Shown here: positions 23,948 to 31,424 of the stretch, in pieces | How positions within the stretch are numbered: the first letter of the stretch is position 1 | Layout of the letters: the number at the start of each line of letters is the position of its first letter | DNA from: a virus | IMG/VR virus record: IMGVR_UViG_3300050132_000038 | Location: 124,001-188,000 of that record | Strand: one strand, 5' to 3' | DNA: 64,000 nt | The notes under the pieces: model-generated | The model's input: the letters and a program-made list of their open reading frames with translations, nothing else | Told to the model about the DNA's origin: nothing | The model's database searches: none | Translations under genes and position numbers: made by a program

Positions 23948-24856
23948 TTGGACAATAAACTATTCACCGGCAAGCAGTGCTCCGTTACAATTATCGAAGA
24001 CTCAGTGTCGCAGTTGACTCGTAAGAGACTGACTACCCTGCAGTTGCGCTACTGGCGTGCTGTACACTCGGAGTTCATGACGCACCGGATGTTCTCCCGT
24101 AACGCTAGTTCGAGCCGTGCTATTCCTACTGAGAGGTTGCTTTATCAAGTTGAGGAATTTCCTGCGTGTCCTGTACACTGGGGTAAGAACGAGTCAGGTA
24201 TGCAGGCGCGCGAAGAGCACAATGAGTTGGTGAAGCACCCTGTAACCGGAGAGTTCATGTCCCGCGAGGAAGCCTGGCGAGAAGCTTCTCGCAGCTCTAG
24301 TGCCTGGGCTCGTACCTTCGCTGATGCTGGTTATCATAAGCAAATCGTTAACCGCTTGGTTGAGCCTGCGTCCTTCATCTCTGTTGTAGTGACTGCGAGT
24401 GAGTGGGATAACTTCTTTGCCTTGCGTGACCACGAGGACGCACAGCCTGAGATTCAAGACTTAGCACGAACCATGAAGAAGGCAATGGATGCTTCTTCGG
24501 CGCGTGTTATTCATCCGGGTAAGCTTAGTGACCCTCGCACTTGGCATCTCCCCTACATTCAGATGTACGAGCGCCAGGCTTATACCGTTCCTCAGCTTCT
24601 CGGAATGTCTGCTGCACGTAATGCTCGGGTATCCTACCTGACTCACGACAATCAGAACCCGAAGATCGAAAATGACATTGGGTTGTATCGTCGTCTGGTG
24701 GAGTCGAAGCCCTTGCATGCTTCACCCTTGGAGCACCAAGCGTACTGTTCTGCATCCAAGGAACCCTCGGCTAACTTCACCGGTGGTTGGATTCAGCATC
24801 GTCGCTTGCTGGAAAACGCAGGGTCGATTGACAACCTAGCAGTAGCTCTTAAGTAA
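23948..24856 (+). CDS. thyX: Flavin-dependent thymidylate synthase ThyX
   Basis: The ThyX signature is seen in THRMFSRNASSSRAIP (residues 45-60, equivalent to RHRxxSxNxxSxR), with ASPLEHQAYC near the C-terminus. It makes dTMP from dUMP using FADH2 and methylene-tetrahydrofolate, supplying phage DNA synthesis. At 302 aa it is longer than many bacterial ThyX proteins, with a central insertion. The TTG at 23948 is chosen: GTGGAG lies just before it, and longer readings overlap the membrane-protein gene. Confidence 0.88.
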   Translation: MDNKLFTGKQCSVTIIEDSVSQLTRKRLTTLQLRYWRAVHSEFMTHRMFSRNASSSRAIPTERLLYQVEEFPACPVHWGKNESGMQAREEHNELVKHPVTGEFMSREEAWREASRSSSAWARTFADAGYHKQIVNRLVEPASFISVVVTASEWDNFFALRDHEDAQPEIQDLARTMKKAMDASSARVIHPGKLSDPRTWHLPYIQMYERQAYTVPQLLGMSAARNARVSYLTHDNQNPKIENDIGLYRRLVESKPLHASPLEHQAYCSASKEPSANFTGGWIQHRRLLENAGSIDNLAVALK

Positions 24857-24862
24857 AGACTA

Positions 24863-24911
24863 GGGTGCTCCATAAATTTTAGTAGTGTAAATAGTTATAT
24901 AAGGAGCACCC
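24863..24911 (+). promoter_or_regulatory. RBS-masking hairpin before the SWIM/sigma operon
   Basis: GGGTGCTCC (24863-24871) is exactly complementary to GGAGCACCC (24903-24911), which contains the ribosome-binding site of the gene starting at 24913. The loop (24872-24902) holds a TGTAAATA box. Read-through RNA would hide the RBS, while RNA started from the box would not contain the 5' arm. This is the layout known from several T4 late genes. Confidence 0.6.
24886..24893 (+). promoter_or_regulatory. TGTAAATA box inside the hairpin loop
   Basis: It lies 20 nt before the ATG at 24913, leaving room for a start site near 24900 and an AAGGAG RBS at 24901-24906. It is the best-placed of the nine copies and similar to the T4 late box TATAAATA. 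Confidence 0.45.
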
Positions 24912-24912
24912 A

Positions 24913-25335
24913 ATGCTAACGCTTAAACAGATTGTACAAAAGGTAGATGCTTTTCGCAAAGAAGGTTCCCGGTACGTGCGTATAGTGCAGGTCAAGAAGG
25001 GCTTCGATAGCCTAGGGAGAGGCTTCATAGCGGCCGCCTCATACTCAACACACATCATAGGACCTGACGGTAAGCCTAAGGTCAACAGAGGTCCTCACCG
25101 TTACGTAACCGTTATAACGTTCCTCGATAAGAAGCTACACGTCCAGTGCTCGTGCTCATGCGATGACCAGCAGTACAGGTGGGAAGTTGCTCTAGCAGAG
25201 AAGGGTGCCGCAGAGATTGAATATTCGGATGGCTCTATGCCCAATACTACAAACCCATCTCGGCGCGCTGCCTGCTGCAAGCACCTCCGGGCCCTATACG
25301 ACCAGAAGCTAGCAGGTAAGATCCCAGGACTATAG
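24913..25335 (+). CDS. SWIM-type zinc finger protein, 140 aa
   Basis: VQCSCSCDDQQYRWE (about residue 78 on) followed by AACCKHLRALY gives the CxCx(n)CxH pattern of SWIM zinc domains, which bind DNA or protein. The basic N-terminal half may also bind nucleic acid. Its RBS lies in a predicted hairpin (24863-24911). The sigma-like gene follows after 3 nt, so it may help late transcription. Confidence 0.7.
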   Translation: MLTLKQIVQKVDAFRKEGSRYVRIVQVKKGFDSLGRGFIAAASYSTHIIGPDGKPKVNRGPHRYVTVITFLDKKLHVQCSCSCDDQQYRWEVALAEKGAAEIEYSDGSMPNTTNPSRRAACCKHLRALYDQKLAGKIPGL

Positions 25336-25338
25336 ACT

Positions 25339-26307
25339 ATGAGTTACCAGCACAGCAAAAGCTTTGAACAGCTAAAGGGCATCAACGAGTCGATCACCGG
25401 GAACCTTACTAGTCTGCAGTACCTACAGACTTTGGATATGTTTCTGTGGCGTGCTCTGGAACCTATTCACTCTGAGTGCCCCTCGCTGTTCAACAACTAT
25501 CTGGCTAAGGTGGTTGCGCACCAATCACTAAGAGCCTCAACCAAGTTTAGCTCAGATGACAGGACGAAGTTGCCTATCCTGTTGTTCAACCTGTTGTCTG
25601 AGCCGGACCCGAAGAAAGCACACGAGCATGCCAAGTCTATGCACATTAATCGTGGCATACTCTTCGGCTTCATCTCCATGTTCCTTAACAAGCTAAAGTA
25701 CTACGAAACGCTTAACTCCCCCTTCGTAGAGCTTGATGGTGTTTTCCGTAAGTCAGAGATGTATCGTATCGAGCAGGAGATGGGCTTACGCACAGGTGGT
25801 TCCCTCTACGCAGCAATGCAGCAGGTTCGCTACTGGGACGAGAAGGCTCGTGACTTCAAAGGTAAGATAATCCAGAAGTACACGCGCATGGCCCTGTTAA
25901 ACGCTAAGGCGGCCTATGCAGATTACAACCACTACGTTAAGCTAGACGACGTGGTACAAGTATATCTTATGATCGTCTCCAAGGCCATTGATCGCTGCGA
26001 TGCACGCCAGGGAGTACTTACTACCTTCATTCAGAGTTGGTTCAAGAGTGCCAAGTCGGAAGTCGCAAACATGGCTAAGGGTCAACTAGATCAATCCTAT
26101 GAAGCCTTATCAGAAGAACATGGTGATGCAGTCTCCGATATTATCGGATTCTCGTTACCCGATACAACCTCAGAGCTAGAGCAGCATATCTCATACGTTG
26201 CGAAGCAGATGGATCGACAAGGGTACATTAGAGCAGCCTTGCATATTCCTGAGTTCATGACGTTGGATCAGAAAGCTATTCTAGAACGCCACGCAGTGAG
26301 GAGCTAG
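25339..26307 (+). CDS. Sigma-70 region 2-like transcription factor
   Basis: In this 322-aa protein, residues about 195-245 (KLDDVVQVYLMIVSKAIDRC, DARQGVLTTFIQSWFKSAKS) match sigma region 2: L.DL.Q.g...l..A..rfD...g..F.Tya..wi...i. The rest is poorly conserved; a promoter-recognising region 4 is not obvious, although the last ~50 residues are helical. It could be a divergent phage sigma that directs host RNA polymerase to late promoters, like T4 gp55. The TGTAAATA boxes are candidate targets. Confidence 0.65.
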   Translation: MSYQHSKSFEQLKGINESITGNLTSLQYLQTLDMFLWRALEPIHSECPSLFNNYLAKVVAHQSLRASTKFSSDDRTKLPILLFNLLSEPDPKKAHEHAKSMHINRGILFGFISMFLNKLKYYETLNSPFVELDGVFRKSEMYRIEQEMGLRTGGSLYAAMQQVRYWDEKARDFKGKIIQKYTRMALLNAKAAYADYNHYVKLDDVVQVYLMIVSKAIDRCDARQGVLTTFIQSWFKSAKSEVANMAKGQLDQSYEALSEEHGDAVSDIIGFSLPDTTSELEQHISYVAKQMDRQGYIRAALHIPEFMTLDQKAILERHAVRS

Positions 26308-26309
26308 CT

Positions 26310-26513
26310 ATGCGAAAGACGATGACACCTGAGGCTGCGAGCGCCTACCTAGCTGATGATTCTAACTTCTGGCCGAATGACGAACTGTGTTACGTGTGCG
26401 GCGACCTGTACGATTCGCTCTCGGTGGAGTATCGAGGTAAGATTTTCTGTCGAGACAAATGTTGCCGAGATTACATGCGTGTGGTTTCCGCCGCTAGACT
26501 AACTAGGAATTAA
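26310..26513 (+). CDS. Small zinc-finger protein, 67 aa
   Basis: LCYVCGDLYDSL then FCRDKCCRDYM gives a CxxC...CxxxC treble-clef or ribbon-like site. It is similar in layout to the minus-strand protein at 59677-59907 (CYYCGSDVH...FCDSECAKDY). It starts 2 nt after the sigma-like gene. It may bind nucleic acid or polymerase. Confidence 0.6.
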   Translation: MRKTMTPEAASAYLADDSNFWPNDELCYVCGDLYDSLSVEYRGKIFCRDKCCRDYMRVVSAARLTRN

Positions 26514-26515
26514 AT

Positions 26516-26653
26516 ATGGAACACGAACAAACAGAAGTCCTTGAAGTAACCCCGCAGGAATTTCAAAAGTTGACTGACGCTCTGGAAAAGTATTCGGAGC
26601 CGAATAATGCGCTAAAGAAAGCAATGGCAAGGGTTCGCAATGCAGAACATTGA
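26516..26653 (+). CDS. 45-aa peptide resembling the C-terminal half of DUF1778 antitoxins
   Basis: MEHEQTEVLEVTPQEFQKLT, then DALEKYSEPNNALKKAMARV. The pattern L....f..l...L..p.epN.aLk.am.r resembles the toxin-neutralising tail of TacA-type (DUF1778) antitoxins, but without the DNA-binding RHH half. It starts 2 nt after the previous stop and overlaps the next start by 14 nt. The match is by eye and needs a profile search. Confidence 0.5.
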   Translation: MEHEQTEVLEVTPQEFQKLTDALEKYSEPNNALKKAMARVRNAEH

Positions 26654-27005
26654 AAGCTTGAACATGAGTATAACGGTGCTCAAGTCTTTGCTGTCGGACT
26701 ATGCACTACGAGCTAATCAGGCGGAGGCTATCACAGGCCGTCTCATGTCCGACAAATTAGATGACAAACAATTTAAGGCATTGATCTTGGCAATGAATGA
26801 GCAGATGGATGTACGTTCAAAGGAACGGGCGGTTCATCAACAGGCATTGATACAGGCTACCATCATTAGTCTGGAGGCAGCATCCAAAGAGGATGATGCT
26901 AAGTTTAGGGCTAGTGTGCAGGAGGTAGTGAAGCAGCTAGTTACTGCCCAATCAAACATGAATCCTTCGTCAAAAGCTCCTGTAAATAAACAGACAAACG
27001 TTTAA
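26640..27005 (+). CDS. Helical hypothetical protein, 121 aa
   Basis: Almost entirely predicted helix, rich in Ala, Gln, Lys and Met, probably a short coiled coil. It overlaps the preceding peptide gene by 14 nt. Its last codons contain a TGTAAATA box. Function unknown. Confidence 0.55.
   Translation: MQNIESLNMSITVLKSLLSDYALRANQAEAITGRLMSDKLDDKQFKALILAMNEQMDVRSKERAVHQQALIQATIISLEAASKEDDAKFRASVQEVVKQLVTAQSNMNPSSKAPVNKQTNV
26981..26988 (+). promoter_or_regulatory. TGTAAATA box upstream of the SSB-like gene
   Basis: It lies 41 nt before the start at 27030, inside the last codons of the preceding gene. A candidate promoter for the recombination genes. Confidence 0.3.
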
Positions 27006-27029
27006 CCCTTTCCCTAGTTGGAGTGAACA

Positions 27030-28547
27030 ATGGCAAAGCAGCAAGGTACAGATTTCGATAGCGTGAAGACGAACAATCGTCAAGACAAGCAAAGCGTACT
27101 CGATAAGGTTACGCTTCTGAAATTTCCAGACGGTGACAAGTGGACAACTATTCGCCCAGCAGGTGGACTGTTTAGCTACGTGACGTACTGGTGCAAGATC
27201 GATGCAAAGGATATGAGTCCTAAGGCAAAGCGATTCCCGGTTATCAGTCCGTCATGGGATCCGAGCACCCAGCAATTCGATTCGACGATTTACGATCCTT
27301 GGCTCGAGCTCGCTAACGGCCAGACATTTGACAAGGACGACAAGGACGCACGTAACAAGCAACTAGTTCAGATTCAGAAAACGTTTTACATCAACGCAAT
27401 CTCCCGCGCTCTACAGAAGAGCGCACCTGCACGTTTGCCAAAGCCTACAGCTGCCGAACGTAAGAGTGGGTTTAAGGAGAAGGATTCAGAAACGTTTACT
27501 CCTTGGGCAGCTGTTGCAATGGGTACTGGTTTGGTTGGGAAGGTCAAGGACCTAATGGGTTTGAACGTAGTAGAGAGTAAGAAGACCGGAGCCTCTAAGG
27601 CATACCCGGTGTCACATGAGAAGTTTGGTTGTGAAATCCGTATCAAGTTTGACAACAGCAAGGCACCTGCTGATAAGTATTCTGTGCAACTCGGACAACG
27701 TGTTGCACTGACCGAAGAAGAACTGGCTAGTCTCAAATGGGACTTGTCAGAACTTGTAACCCCTGTGACGGACGAAGAAGCGAACCGTCGCGACTACGAA
27801 GGATGGGCAAAGAGAATGGGTCTCAAAACTAACAAGAAGCGGAAGCACGAAGTAGAAGAATTCGATGACGAAGATGTTGATAGCGACATTGAAGACGACG
27901 AGGACGACGAAGACGAAGCCCCGAAATCGAAAAAGAAAGCACCGGCTAAGAAGGCACCTGCTAAGGGTAAGAAGAAAATCGTTGAAGAGGATGACGACGA
28001 AGATGAAGAAGAGTTGGATGAAGAAGATGATGATTCGGACTTCGACGATGAAGAAGAAGACGAAGACGATGAACCCGTAAGCAAGAAGAAAGCCCCTGCC
28101 AAGAAAGCACCGGCCAAAGGCAAGAAGAAGCCTGTCGATGATGAAGACGAAGAAGACGAAGACGATTCGGACGATGAAGATGACTCGGACTTCGACGACG
28201 AGGATGAGGAAGACGAGCCAGTAAGCAAGAAGAAGACACCGGCTAAGAAGGCTCCCGCAAAGAAAGCACCGGCCAAAGGCAAGAAGAAAGTCGTAGAAGA
28301 CGACGAGGATGAGGAAGACGACGACCTCGATGATGAAGACGACGAGGATGAAGACGAAGCTCCAAAGTCGAAAAAGAAAGCACCTGCCAAAAAGCCTGTA
28401 GCCAAAGGCAAGAAGAAAGTCGTAGAAGAGGATGACGACGAAGATGAGGAGGACGACTCGGATGACTTCGACGATGAAGAGGATGACGACGAAGATGAAC
28501 CGGCTCCGAAAAAGAAGCCTGTAGCGAAGAAGAAAGCACGTCGGTAA
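27030..28547 (+). CDS. SSB-like protein with alternating acidic and KKAPAKK-type basic tail
   Basis: The N-terminal ~270 residues (FPDGDKWTTIRPAGGLFSYV, MGTGLVGKVKDLMGLN) resemble phage single-stranded DNA-binding proteins of the gp32 functional type. From about residue 275 to 505 the chain alternates four blocks of Asp/Glu with five basic blocks built on SKKKAPAKKAPAKGKKK. Most SSBs have one short acidic tail that recruits partners; this one repeats it with basic modules like histone H1 tails. The DNA repeats make this stretch prone to slippage. A terminator and the recombinase gene follow. Confidence 0.75.
   Translation: MAKQQGTDFDSVKTNNRQDKQSVLDKVTLLKFPDGDKWTTIRPAGGLFSYVTYWCKIDAKDMSPKAKRFPVISPSWDPSTQQFDSTIYDPWLELANGQTFDKDDKDARNKQLVQIQKTFYINAISRALQKSAPARLPKPTAAERKSGFKEKDSETFTPWAAVAMGTGLVGKVKDLMGLNVVESKKTGASKAYPVSHEKFGCEIRIKFDNSKAPADKYSVQLGQRVALTEEELASLKWDLSELVTPVTDEEANRRDYEGWAKRMGLKTNKKRKHEVEEFDDEDVDSDIEDDEDDEDEAPKSKKKAPAKKAPAKGKKKIVEEDDDEDEEELDEEDDDSDFDDEEEDEDDEPVSKKKAPAKKAPAKGKKKPVDDEDEEDEDDSDDEDDSDFDDEDEEDEPVSKKKTPAKKAPAKKAPAKGKKKVVEDDEDEEDDDLDDEDDEDEDEAPKSKKKAPAKKPVAKGKKKVVEEDDDEDEEDDSDDFDDEEDDDEDEPAPKKKPVAKKKARR
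27840..28545 (+). repeat. Tandem charged modules in the SSB-like gene
   Basis: GAC/GAA/GAT-rich runs alternate with AAGAAGAAAGCACCGGC-type runs. Basic modules of 12-22 residues recur five times with near-identical codons, so the block behaves as an imperfect long repeat. Copy number may vary between relatives. Confidence 0.75.
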
Positions 28548-28573
28548 TACCTAACGTTGTATAGTTGAGCCCG

Positions 28574-28609
28574 AGACCCGACCTTGGTTATGCCTCGGTC
28601 GGGTTTTCT
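28574..28609 (+). terminator. Rho-independent terminator after the SSB-like gene
   Basis: ACCCGACC (28576-28583) pairs with GGTCGGGT (28597-28604), followed by TTTCT. The gap to the recombinase gene also contains a short AT-rich stretch. Confidence 0.75.
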
Positions 28610-28641
28610 CACTTGTGTTCTCACATTTAGGTATATAGACA

Positions 28642-30219
28642 ATGGCAACAAAGAAACCAATTAAAAAGCCTGTAGCAGCGAAGAAAGCTCCGGCGAAGAA
28701 AGCAATGGAAGTCACTATCAAGGAAGCTCCTCTTAGGAAGACTAAGGGTAGAGCTAAGCCTGTAGCTGACGACGTAGAGGAAGCTATCGAAGAAGCAGTG
28801 GGTACCAAGCGTAAGGGTAAAGCAGGACTCGACACTACCAAGTTTGACGTTAAATCCCTATACGCTTCTACAGTAGATGAAGTTGCACGTAAGCAGGACT
28901 TCGATAGTGACCTGCTGGAAGACACACCACCCATGAGCACCGGCATTCTAATGCTTGACCTTATCGAAGGTGGCGGTATTCGACCGGCATGGTACACGCA
29001 CTTTGGGCCGGAGCAATCGTGTAAGACCACAGGTGCTCTCACCATTATGGCGGCGGCTATCCAGGCTGAGGTGCCTATCATCGCCCTCGCCGATTATGAA
29101 GGTAGTACCCGCAACAGTCGTCCGTATGTAGGTAACATTCTCAAGACGTCTGGCCTAAAGGTTTCTATCAAGGACGTGTTCGGTAAGAAAGATCCTAATA
29201 CGGGTAAGTGGCTGATTGAGCCCCTGGTTCGCTATCGTTCAGAGACTCTCGGTGAGAAGTTCTTCGACTACATGGCTGACCTGCTGCGTAAGCTACCGGA
29301 TAAGAAGTTCATTGCGGGTAAGTGGTGGCTTGTGTTCGACGATGATAAGGCCAACAAAGCAAAGCTTGGCGATCACATTGTACCCTCGATGGCAAAGAAG
29401 TACGGTAAAGGTTTGTGGGTCGAAGCTCCGGACGGTAACTTGCAAGCACTGGTATTGGTAGACTCGTACCCGGCAATGAACCCTACGGCTAACGACGATG
29501 ACGATGCTAACAACAGCTTGGCATTGCAGGCACGTATGTTTAGTAAGCACCTGCCACGTGTTAAGGGTCGTATGGCTGCGAAGATGGTTGCCGTTATCGG
29601 TATCAATCAATTACGTGCTGTTCCTATGGCTATGTACGGTCCGAAGGAAACCGAACCAGGTGGTGTAGCTCTCAAGTTCAACTCTGACGTTCGTATTCAG
29701 TGGACACCGATTGGCTCTAACCTTCCGTTTATTCCGAAGTTCGATGCTGACGATCGCTTAGAGCATGAGCTCTCTGTAACTGGTAGTGGTAAGGATCGCT
29801 ATCGTTACATACGAATGAAGGCGATTAAGAACAAACTATGGACACCTGGTCGTAAGGGCTTTGTTCGTCTTTGGGTTGAAGACGGTACCGGCGAGGCTCG
29901 TGGTTTCGATCCCTTCTTCGACACGGTGATGTACCTGAAAGAAACAGGGCAGCTTAAAGGGAGCTCCTCGCGTAAGCCATTCCAACTGGATCTCGATGGT
30001 TTCGGTAAGGCCAAGAAGCCTGTTAGCTGGATGACACTAAAGCAGTGGGTGTTGGGTACGAAGGAAGAGAAGGTTAAGATTTGTACCACCCTTGGCTACA
30101 AACCCCTGGACTTGCGTAAGTACTGCTTCAAGCAAATGTCCACAGGTAAGGCAGAGGAATTGTTTGTTGCACTACGTGGTAGTAACACTAAGATTGCTGA
30201 CGACGAAGGCGACGAGTAA
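28642..30219 (+). CDS. RecA/UvsX-like recombinase with basic N-terminal extension
   Basis: In this 525-aa protein the RecA-like core starts after ~85 residues. Walker A is GPEQSCKTT (residues 122-130), with Cys127 where RecA has Gly (GPESSGKTT). ALVLVDSYPAMN is a Walker B-type strand and VAVIGINQLRAVPMAM an L2-like segment. It would form filaments on ssDNA for recombination-dependent replication and repair. The first ~20 residues (KKPVAAKKAPAKK) echo the basic modules of the neighbouring SSB-like tail, suggesting a shared partner or charge pairing with the acidic runs. Confidence 0.82.
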   Translation: MATKKPIKKPVAAKKAPAKKAMEVTIKEAPLRKTKGRAKPVADDVEEAIEEAVGTKRKGKAGLDTTKFDVKSLYASTVDEVARKQDFDSDLLEDTPPMSTGILMLDLIEGGGIRPAWYTHFGPEQSCKTTGALTIMAAAIQAEVPIIALADYEGSTRNSRPYVGNILKTSGLKVSIKDVFGKKDPNTGKWLIEPLVRYRSETLGEKFFDYMADLLRKLPDKKFIAGKWWLVFDDDKANKAKLGDHIVPSMAKKYGKGLWVEAPDGNLQALVLVDSYPAMNPTANDDDDANNSLALQARMFSKHLPRVKGRMAAKMVAVIGINQLRAVPMAMYGPKETEPGGVALKFNSDVRIQWTPIGSNLPFIPKFDADDRLEHELSVTGSGKDRYRYIRMKAIKNKLWTPGRKGFVRLWVEDGTGEARGFDPFFDTVMYLKETGQLKGSSSRKPFQLDLDGFGKAKKPVSWMTLKQWVLGTKEEKVKICTTLGYKPLDLRKYCFKQMSTGKAEELFVALRGSNTKIADDEGDE

Positions 30220-30465
30220 GCTGTAGTTCCCTAGCAGTACTGATAGCGACAATGAGCAGGCCAGCAACATTGAGAAATTAGTAGTTCTGATACCCACAGA
30301 GGTTCCTCCACTGGACTTCTGATCTTCTCTCTGCTTGACCCAGGGTTCCCTAGGAATCCCCCTCATATACTGCGAACCTCAGGCGTACCTGAGCACGCAC
30401 TGTCCAGATTCATTATCCCCAGCACCACTGAGACTTGATCTCCACCCTACTCTAAGGAGCAATCC
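30220..30465 (+). other. 246-nt non-coding leader with small hairpins
   Basis: No convincing gene is present. A hairpin CTCAGGCGTACCTGAG and a partly palindromic TTCCCTAGGAATC are visible. It ends with RBS TAAGGAG before the gene at 30466. It is likely the untranslated leader of the packaging operon. Confidence 0.4.
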
Positions 30466-30744
30466 ATGGACCTCAAAGGCCGAAAGCTAGTAGCAGTTGA
30501 TCCCGCACGTTACTATCAATACGCAGAGAACCTAATCACGATGGAGCTTCTTACTGGGCCTATCCGCACAATAGGTCCCTCTGCGTATTGGATGCGCGTA
30601 CTGCATGTAGATAAGAATACTCTCACATATGACTCATTCATTCAGAAGAAGGGCGGTGTTATAAAGCAGCTTTCCTCCAATCGAGTTCGTGAGCTTTCTG
30701 AGGTTCTTAGCTCTATTGCCTGCGGGCATCTTACCGTTGAATAA
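30466..30744 (+). CDS. Hypothetical protein, 92 aa
   Basis: Unrecognised. RBS TAAGGAG well placed. It is a beta-rich N-terminal domain (KLVAVDPARYYQY, YWMRVLHVDKNTLTY) with a helical end. First gene of the packaging operon. Confidence 0.55.
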   Translation: MDLKGRKLVAVDPARYYQYAENLITMELLTGPIRTIGPSAYWMRVLHVDKNTLTYDSFIQKKGGVIKQLSSNRVRELSEVLSSIACGHLTVE

Positions 30745-30745
30745 T

Positions 30746-31393
30746 ATGGAAAAAGAATCACTACTCCTAACCGATATTAAGAAAGAGGAGGAGGCTGATG
30801 ACTTGATGGCCTCCCTCACTAATATAGCGTATGCAACACCAAAAGAATTCCAACCAGAGGTTCAGCAACCCTCAGGCAAGCACAGGTCTCGCTTCTTCTA
30901 CAAGCCTACTCGTTCCTTCACCACTTCTATAGAGCAGAGTAAGAAGTCTCAAGAGCGTGATGACTCAGCAGTCACTGTTCTGGATAAGGAAGTAGAGGCA
31001 CGACGAAAGACCTACTCCAAGGAACTACCTAAAGCCCTGCAGTCTAACATTGCTCAGGTTCGTGAGTTCTTTCTCAAGGAGATTGCCCCACTCACACTAG
31101 CGGCCCAGGCAGGCACAGCACAAGCGCGAGAGGTAGCCCAGCGTGTACTAAGCACCGAGATTGATAACACTGGGTTCTTACAATTTGAACGTATGGTGAG
31201 CCGGGCATCCACTATTAAGATGGCTCGGTTCATTGCTGCTTACCTAAAGCTCCCAGTACGCACAGTAGAAGAGCTACTGGAAATAGTCAAACCGCAGGTC
31301 CCCAAAGAAATGATACTAGTGAACAACGACCCACTAAATGAGCGTAGGATACCCAAGGCCAAGGAAAAGCCAGAAACACCCCTAGGAGATTGA
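30746..31393 (+). CDS. Hypothetical helical protein upstream of terminase, 215 aa
   Basis: It starts 1 nt after the previous stop; longer readings overlap that gene. Mostly helical, charged, with a basic-acidic C-terminus. Its place directly before the terminase large subunit is where a small terminase subunit usually lies, but no helix-turn-helix is evident, so this is only a positional guess. Confidence 0.6.
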   Translation: MEKESLLLTDIKKEEEADDLMASLTNIAYATPKEFQPEVQQPSGKHRSRFFYKPTRSFTTSIEQSKKSQERDDSAVTVLDKEVEARRKTYSKELPKALQSNIAQVREFFLKEIAPLTLAAQAGTAQAREVAQRVLSTEIDNTGFLQFERMVSRASTIKMARFIAAYLKLPVRTVEELLEIVKPQVPKEMILVNNDPLNERRIPKAKEKPETPLGD

Positions 31394-31401
31394 CCTAGGG
31401 G
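31379..31401 (+). promoter_or_regulatory. 8-bp hairpin across the stop codon before terminase
   Basis: CCCCTAGG (31379-31386) and CCTAGGGG (31394-31401) form a perfect stem enclosing the stop codon of the 215-aa gene. No T-run follows, so it is probably not a terminator. It may set translation or mRNA processing before the terminase gene. Confidence 0.45.
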
Positions 31402-31424
31402 TAGTACGTAGTAGAGGGTGTACC

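Noticed and set aside
27840-28545. CRISPR-like or tandem DNA repeat array
   Set aside because: Repeats are in frame, of unequal length, and explained by protein modules.
27794-28660. Long minus-strand Ser-rich ORF (288 codons)
   Set aside because: It is the mirror of the GAC/GAA and AAG repeats of the SSB-like gene; low-complexity poly-Ser, no RBS, and antisense to a well-supported gene.
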